NCBI GenBank assembly: GCA_964402055.1
Contig: CAYOAV010000067.1
Location: forward strand, 1 to 9,505
Source: UMGS363 sp964402055
GTDB lineage: Bacteria; Bacillota; Clostridia; Oscillospirales; Ruminococcaceae
DNA: 9,505 nucleotides
Direction: 5' to 3'
This document shows, one piece after another, positions 5,719 to 9,505 of this stretch. Position 1 is the first letter of the stretch, and each line of letters starts with the position of its first letter. The position numbers and the translations under genes are program-made. The notes beneath the pieces are model-generated. The model was not told where the DNA came from. It did not search any database and saw nothing but the letters and a program-made list of their open reading frames with translations.

Positions 5719-6635
5719 ACCTGAAACAGCTTATAGAAGAAGCTGAAAAAGTCGGCTGTACTGCGATAATAAAGCCAGCTTTGAGGGATTATACAACATT
5801 CAGAATAGGCGGTGAGGCTGCTGCACTTTTTGAGCTTGATTCAGTTCAGAAATGTCTGCGGCTTATTCCGTTTGCAGAGAAAAATAATATCCCCTACCAT
5901 ATAATCGGCAGGGGTTCAAATATTCTCGCCGATGACGAGGGGATAGACGCTGTTATTTTTCATATCAACGGCGGCTCGCCTGAGCTTTTGAGCGAAAACG
6001 TTATTCAATGCTTTGCCGGAGTTCCACTTGTGAAGCTTTGCAGCTTTGCTCTTGAAAACAGCCTTTCGGGACTGGAATTTGCATATGGAATACCAGGCAG
6101 TATGGGCGGTGCTGTGTTTATGAATGCAGGTGCTTACGGTGGCGAGATAAAGGACGTTCTTACCTCGGTCACGGCACTTGATAAATATGGAAATATCCAT
6201 AAATATTCCGCAGATGAGCTTGAAATGTCCTATCGCCACAGCCGATTTACAGATAGTAAGGAGATCGTTATTTCCGCAGAATTTACGCTAAAAAAAGACG
6301 ATAAGGAAACAATAAAATCAAGAATGAACGAGCTTATGGAAAAAAGACGTTCAAAACAGCCGCTGGAATTTCCAAGTGCAGGAAGTACCTTTAAACGTCC
6401 CGAGGGGGCATATGCCGCCCAGCTTATAGAGGAATGCGGTTTAAAGGGATATTCAGTCGGCGGTGCAGAGGTCAGCAAAAAACATAGCGGCTTTGTTATT
6501 AACAAGGGAAACGCAAGCTTCGATGAAGTTATGGAGCTTATAGATGTCATTAAAAAAATAGTCAAGGAAAAAACAGGCCATAGACTCGAATGTGAGCCTA
6601 TCATAATTTCGGAAAGGAAGGAATACAGAAAATGA
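5709..6635 (+). CDS. murB: UDP-N-acetylenolpyruvoylglucosamine reductase
   Basis: Encodes 308 aa, typical for the shorter (type II) MurB. It uses FAD and NADPH to reduce UDP-GlcNAc-enolpyruvate to UDP-MurNAc, the second committed step of cytoplasmic peptidoglycan precursor synthesis. The FAD-binding region covers about 25-190, with TTFRIGG (29-35), GRGSNILADDEG (67-78), the GIPGSMGGAVFMNAGAYGG loop (127-145) and YRHSRF (175-180, active-site Arg). The C-terminal substrate domain has the proton-donor Ser226 in AGSTFKRP, GLKGYSVGGAEVSKKHSGF (244-262), and Glu296 in the LECEP motif corresponding to the catalytic C-terminal Glu. Nothing is missing. It starts 18 bases after the PHP stop, and its stop overlaps the rapZ start as ATGA. 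Confidence 0.97.
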   Translation: MRDNLKQLIEEAEKVGCTAIIKPALRDYTTFRIGGEAAALFELDSVQKCLRLIPFAEKNNIPYHIIGRGSNILADDEGIDAVIFHINGGSPELLSENVIQCFAGVPLVKLCSFALENSLSGLEFAYGIPGSMGGAVFMNAGAYGGEIKDVLTSVTALDKYGNIHKYSADELEMSYRHSRFTDSKEIVISAEFTLKKDDKETIKSRMNELMEKRRSKQPLEFPSAGSTFKRPEGAYAAQLIEECGLKGYSVGGAEVSKKHSGFVINKGNASFDEVMELIDVIKKIVKEKTGHRLECEPIIISERKEYRK

Positions 6636-7492
6636 AATTTCTTGTTGTAACAGGTCTTTCAGGTTCAGGAAAATCAGGCGTTATCAACGTTCTTGAGGAT
6701 ATCGGGTACTATTGCATAGACAATATTCCTCCGCAGCTTATCCCGAAATTTGCCGAAATCTGCATTAAATCAGAAAATATGATACATAATGTTGCGATCG
6801 TTACTGATATAAGAGGCGGAGAACTGTTCCTGGAGCTTGATGAGGGAATAGCCTATTTCAAGGAAAATAACATTGATTATAAAATACTCTTCCTTGACGC
6901 TTCGGACGATGTTCTTGTCCGCAGATATAAGGAAACACGCCGCAGACATCCACTCGATGAGCAGTCGCATGGCAGTCTTATGAGGGCGATCTCTGCTGAA
7001 CGTGAGGTTCTTATGCCTGTCCGTGAAAAAGCGGATTATTATATCGACACCTCCGACCTTTCAATGGCTCAATTAAAGGAAAATGTATATTCACTTTTCC
7101 TTGATAATCCAAATGATTCAATGGTTGTAAAGGTAATGTCCTTCGGATTCAAATTTGGCTGTGCAAGAGAAGCCGACCTTGTTTTTGATGTAAGATGCCT
7201 GCCGAATCCATTTTATATTCCCGAGCTTAAACAGCATACAGGTCTTGAAGAATGCGTCAGGGATTATGTTATGAGCTTTGAACAGTCAAAGCAGTTCCTT
7301 GCAAAGCTTACAGATATGATAGATTTTCTTCTTCCACTTTATCATTCCGAGGGAAAAAGTCAGCTTGTTATCGCTTTCGGCTGTACGGGCGGCAAGCATA
7401 GAAGCGTGACCTTTGCAGAGGAAATATTCAAGCATTTGCAGGAAAAGGGCATACGCAGTCGTATATGCCATAAGGATATAAACAAACACTGA
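6632..7492 (+). CDS. rapZ: RapZ/YvcJ family nucleotide-binding protein
   Basis: Encodes 286 aa, standard length. In Bacillus (YvcJ) it binds and hydrolyses nucleotides; in E. coli RapZ guides RNase E to the GlmZ small RNA and so controls glucosamine-6-phosphate synthesis. Walker A is GLSGSGKS (8-15), followed by LEDIGYYCIDNIPPQL (21-36). VTDIRGGE (57-64) is the Walker B region. The C-terminal half has FGFKFGCAREADLVFDVR (171-188), LPNPFYIPELK (190-200) and FGCTGGKHRSV (249-259), all highly conserved. AGGAAGGAA (6615-6623) precedes the ATG, which overlaps the murB stop. TGA is followed at once by an in-frame TAA. The usual downstream partner yvcK is not next; whiA follows after 15 bases. Confidence 0.96.
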   Translation: MKFLVVTGLSGSGKSGVINVLEDIGYYCIDNIPPQLIPKFAEICIKSENMIHNVAIVTDIRGGELFLELDEGIAYFKENNIDYKILFLDASDDVLVRRYKETRRRHPLDEQSHGSLMRAISAEREVLMPVREKADYYIDTSDLSMAQLKENVYSLFLDNPNDSMVVKVMSFGFKFGCAREADLVFDVRCLPNPFYIPELKQHTGLEECVRDYVMSFEQSKQFLAKLTDMIDFLLPLYHSEGKSQLVIAFGCTGGKHRSVTFAEEIFKHLQEKGIRSRICHKDINKH

Positions 7493-7507
7493 TAAGTAGG
7501 ATAAACA

Positions 7508-8437
7508 ATGTCATTTTCATATTCCGTAAAAAAAGAACTATGCGGTCTTATGACTGACCGTGACAGAAAATTCGCCTGCCTTTATGGTATGCTTCTTTTC
7601 TGCAAAAATTTTGACGCAGATAATATCGTTTTTCAGACCGAAAATGATATGGTCAGCAAGCTTTTTTGCGAGCTTGCTGATGATGTCCTTGAACGTCACG
7701 GAGTTGTTACCGTTTTAGGCAATGAAAAGAAAAACAGCATCGTGCTTTATACGTTGAGCATAGACGAGCTTTCCGACCGTGAGGATATTATTTATCGTTT
7801 TCATATATCCAGCCGTTCGCTTATTCATCGGATAATCCGTGAAAATATCAACAATAACGATATTTCAGCCTTTATTGCAGGAGCATTCCTATCCTGCGGC
7901 AGTGTTTCAGAGCCGATAAAGGATTACCACCTTGAATTTACAGTTCCGTTTAATGAGCTTACGACTGACCTCATGGAGCTTCTCGGTGAGATAGGCTTTA
8001 ACGTAAAATCCACAGAACGCAAGGGCAGTCAGGTCATTTATATGAAGGACAGCGAGGGAATAGAGGATCTTATAACCTTTATGGGAGCAACAATGTCCTC
8101 AATAGAGCTTATGAACGTAAAGATACTAAAAGACGTGCGTAACAAGGCTAACCGAATCGCAAACTGCGATGCCGCAAACATCGACAGAACTCTTAAAGCC
8201 TCCGACAGGCAGATAGCTGATATCGAATACATAATCGATAAAATCGGAATTGAAAATATGCCGCCCGACCTTGCGGAAATAGCAGAAGTGCGGCTTGAAT
8301 TCCCTGAAATGTCATTAAAGGAGCTTGGCGAGGAGCTTGAAAAGCCTCTCGGACGTTCAGGTGTGAATCACAGACTTAAAAGAATATCAGAATTAGCTGA
8401 AAAGCTGCGTGAAGAAAACGGAGAAATAAATGAATAA
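7508..8437 (+). CDS. whiA: WhiA family DNA-binding regulator
   Basis: Encodes 309 aa, the usual length. WhiA combines a degenerate LAGLIDADG homing-endonuclease-like fold with a C-terminal helix-turn-helix. It is a transcription factor for sporulation in Streptomyces and affects division and chromosome segregation in Bacillus. The N-terminal part runs from SFSYSVKKEL (2-11). The central segment has AFIAGAFLSCGSVSEP (around 121-136), followed by YHLEFTV. The NCDAANIDRT motif (about 218-227) is diagnostic. The C-terminal helix-turn-helix includes FPEMSLKELGEEL and GRSGVNHRLKRI. The ribosome site is modest (AGTAGG, 7495-7500). It is the last gene of the cluster; a strong terminator follows about 70 bases later. 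HPr or Crh, which often follows whiA, is absent. Confidence 0.96.
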   Translation: MSFSYSVKKELCGLMTDRDRKFACLYGMLLFCKNFDADNIVFQTENDMVSKLFCELADDVLERHGVVTVLGNEKKNSIVLYTLSIDELSDREDIIYRFHISSRSLIHRIIRENINNNDISAFIAGAFLSCGSVSEPIKDYHLEFTVPFNELTTDLMELLGEIGFNVKSTERKGSQVIYMKDSEGIEDLITFMGATMSSIELMNVKILKDVRNKANRIANCDAANIDRTLKASDRQIADIEYIIDKIGIENMPPDLAEIAEVRLEFPEMSLKELGEELEKPLGRSGVNHRLKRISELAEKLREENGEINE

Positions 8438-8439
8438 AT

Positions 8440-8463
8440 GCTGCAAATCAAAATAAATGCAGC
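8440..8463 (+). other. Small stem-loop just after whiA
   Basis: GCTGCA (8440-8445) pairs with TGCAGC (8458-8463) around a 12-base A-rich loop, starting 3 bases after the whiA stop codon. It is followed by TTTATCATC rather than a T run. It may protect the mRNA 3' end or be a minor extra terminator element. Confidence 0.3.
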
Positions 8464-8509
8464 TTTATCATCAAACCGACGATTCATTTTAAAAATCAGA
8501 TTTTTATTG

Positions 8510-8550
8510 CATTGATATGTTGCTTGTTACAACGTATCAATGTTTTTTTT
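8510..8550 (+). terminator. Rho-independent terminator of the hprK-whiA cluster
   Basis: Bases 8510-8522 pair with 8530-8542 over 13 bp (one G-T pair) with a 7-base loop, CTTGTTA. Eight T residues follow directly (8543-8550). This is a textbook intrinsic terminator for the whole upstream plus-strand cluster. Confidence 0.93.
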
Positions 8551-8582
8551 ACAGATATTTTCTGAAAAATATCATAAAATTG

Positions 8583-8594
8583 GAACAAAAGTTC
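8583..8594. promoter_or_regulatory. LexA (SOS) box
   Basis: GAAC (8583-8586), AAAA, GTTC (8591-8594) is a perfect match to the GAAC-N4-GTTC core of the Bacillota LexA/DinR operator. The outer bases (G on the left, T on the right) deviate from the fuller CGAAC-N4-GTTCG consensus. It directly abuts the -35 of the promoter of a DNA-repair polymerase, the expected place for LexA repression. Confidence 0.75.
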
Positions 8595-8623
8595 TTGCAA
8601 AAATAAAACATATATGCTATAAT
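8595..8623 (+). promoter_or_regulatory. Promoter of the Y-family polymerase gene
   Basis: TTGCAA (8595-8600) and TATAAT (8618-8623) are separated by 17 bases, with TG at 8615-8616 as an extended -10. Transcription would begin near 8630, just before the AAGGGGG ribosome site at 8632-8638. Confidence 0.82.
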
Positions 8624-8651
8624 AGTATGAGAAGGGGGCATAATATTTAAT

Positions 8652-9505
8652 ATGAACAATAAAACTTATATTTCAATCGACCTTAAATCCTTTTATGCCT
8701 CTGTCGAATGTCAGGAGCGTGGACTTGATCCGTTAGATACCAATCTTATTGTTGCCGACCCTGCACGAACGGATAAAACTATCTGCCTTGCGGTCACTCC
8801 ATCGCTGAAGGCTTACGGAATCCCAGGAAGAGCAAGGCTTTTTGAAGTGAAGCAGCGCATTTCCGAGGTAAATTCTCTGCGGAGAAAAAAAGTCAGCGAA
8901 TTTTGCGGAAGCTCTTATTATTCGTCCGAGCTTAACGAAAATCCCGCTCTGAAGCTTGATTATATCATCGCTCCGCCGCAAATGGCACGATATATGGAGG
9001 TCAGCACGCAGATTTACAGCATCTATTTAAAATATGCCGCTCCCGAGGATATCCATATTTATTCCGTTGACGAGGTTTTTATTGATATAACTCCGTATAT
9101 TTCAGAAAATGGAAGATACAGATACTTATCTGCCCGTGAATATGCTTCAATGCTGATAAATGCTGTCCTTGAGGAAACAGGAATAACCGCTACCGCAGGT
9201 ATCGGCACAAATCTTTATCTTTGCAAGGTCGCTATGGATATCGTTGCAAAGCATATTCCAGCCGATAAAAAAGGCGTTCGCATTGCCGAGCTTGATGAGA
9301 ATACCTATAAGCGTGATTTATGGCCGCATACTCCGCTGACAGATTTCTGGAGAGTTGGAAAGGGCTATGCCGATAGGCTTTATAAAAGCGGACTTTATAC
9401 AATGGGCGATATTGCACGAGCTTCACTTTCAGAAAGCGGAGAACAGCGCCTTTATAAGCTTTTCGGTGTGAATGCTGAGCTTCTTATAGACCATGCATGG
9501 GGTTA
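8652..9505 (+). CDS. Y-family DNA polymerase (DinB/UmuC-like), 3' end beyond window
   Basis: The first 284 codons are present with no stop; the gene continues past the right edge. Y-family polymerases copy damaged DNA with low fidelity. IDLKSFYASVE (9-19) is the N-terminal catalytic motif carrying the metal ligand D10. LAVTPSLKAYGIPGRARLFEV (46-66) is the fingers region typical of the clostridial UmuC-like subgroup. YSVDEVFIDIT (137-147) carries catalytic D140 and E141. TATAGIGTNLYLCKVAMD (179-196) is the conserved palm segment, and LTDFWRVGKGYADRLYKSGLYTMGDIA (229-255) is the helix-hairpin-helix little-finger approach. Full-length relatives are about 500 aa. AAGGGGG lies 13 bases before the ATG, longer than usual, but no alternative in-frame start is closer. 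It stands alone behind a LexA box and its own promoter, so SOS control is likely. Confidence 0.93.
   Translation, partial: MNNKTYISIDLKSFYASVECQERGLDPLDTNLIVADPARTDKTICLAVTPSLKAYGIPGRARLFEVKQRISEVNSLRRKKVSEFCGSSYYSSELNENPALKLDYIIAPPQMARYMEVSTQIYSIYLKYAAPEDIHIYSVDEVFIDITPYISENGRYRYLSAREYASMLINAVLEETGITATAGIGTNLYLCKVAMDIVAKHIPADKKGVRIAELDENTYKRDLWPHTPLTDFWRVGKGYADRLYKSGLYTMGDIARASLSESGEQRLYKLFGVNAELLIDHAWG

Noticed and set aside
5406..6604. Minus-strand frames opposite the PHP and murB genes
   Set aside because: They are shadows of well-identified genes and have no domain features of their own.

Overview
The window looks like the chromosome of a low-GC Firmicute, most likely a Ruminococcus-like member of the Clostridia (Oscillospiraceae). 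The main evidence is the hprK–murB–rapZ–whiA cluster, a DUF4250 protein, and Bacillota-type Shine-Dalgarno and -35/-10 signals. The genus is inferred from codon style and gene set and was not confirmed. By rough line counts the core genes are about mid-40s % GC, while the first kilobase is about mid-30s %.

Left part, minus strand (1-2250). Bases 72-966 hold a compact two-gene module. The upstream gene encodes a Panacea/SocA-like domain (DUF4065) antitoxin-type protein. It overlaps the start of a second gene encoding a small protein I cannot assign, which by position is the candidate toxin. A near-consensus extended -10 promoter with an inverted repeat precedes the pair. Degenerate TGTCAAAC-type short repeats lie on both sides. 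Next, on the same strand, is a uridine-kinase-like P-loop nucleoside kinase (1198-2151) with its own promoter and a clear terminator. It lacks the N-terminal TGS region that many clostridial homologues carry.

Middle, plus strand (2390-3660). A strong promoter diverges from the kinase promoter and drives a 380-aa protein. It has an N-terminal beta-rich, PH-like domain, a long charged linker and a C-terminal SHOCT domain. Its function is unknown.

Core cluster, plus strand (3799-8437). DUF4250 protein, hprK, a PHP-domain phosphoesterase, murB, rapZ and whiA are packed with gaps of 1-22 bases or overlaps and end at a strong Rho-independent terminator. The genes link carbon-source sensing (HPr kinase/phosphorylase), cell-wall precursor synthesis (MurB), a nucleotide-binding regulator (RapZ/YvcJ) and a sporulation/division-type regulator (WhiA). 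yvcK, commonly between rapZ and whiA in Firmicutes, is missing here.

Right edge, plus strand (8583-9505). A Y-family (DinB/UmuC-like) DNA polymerase gene runs off the window. A GAAC-N4-GTTC LexA-type box directly abuts its -35 element, which predicts SOS induction.

The strongest candidates for something undescribed are the Panacea-linked small protein with its flanking repeats, and the PH-like/SHOCT protein next to the hprK cluster. Everything else is recognisable core or DNA-repair content.
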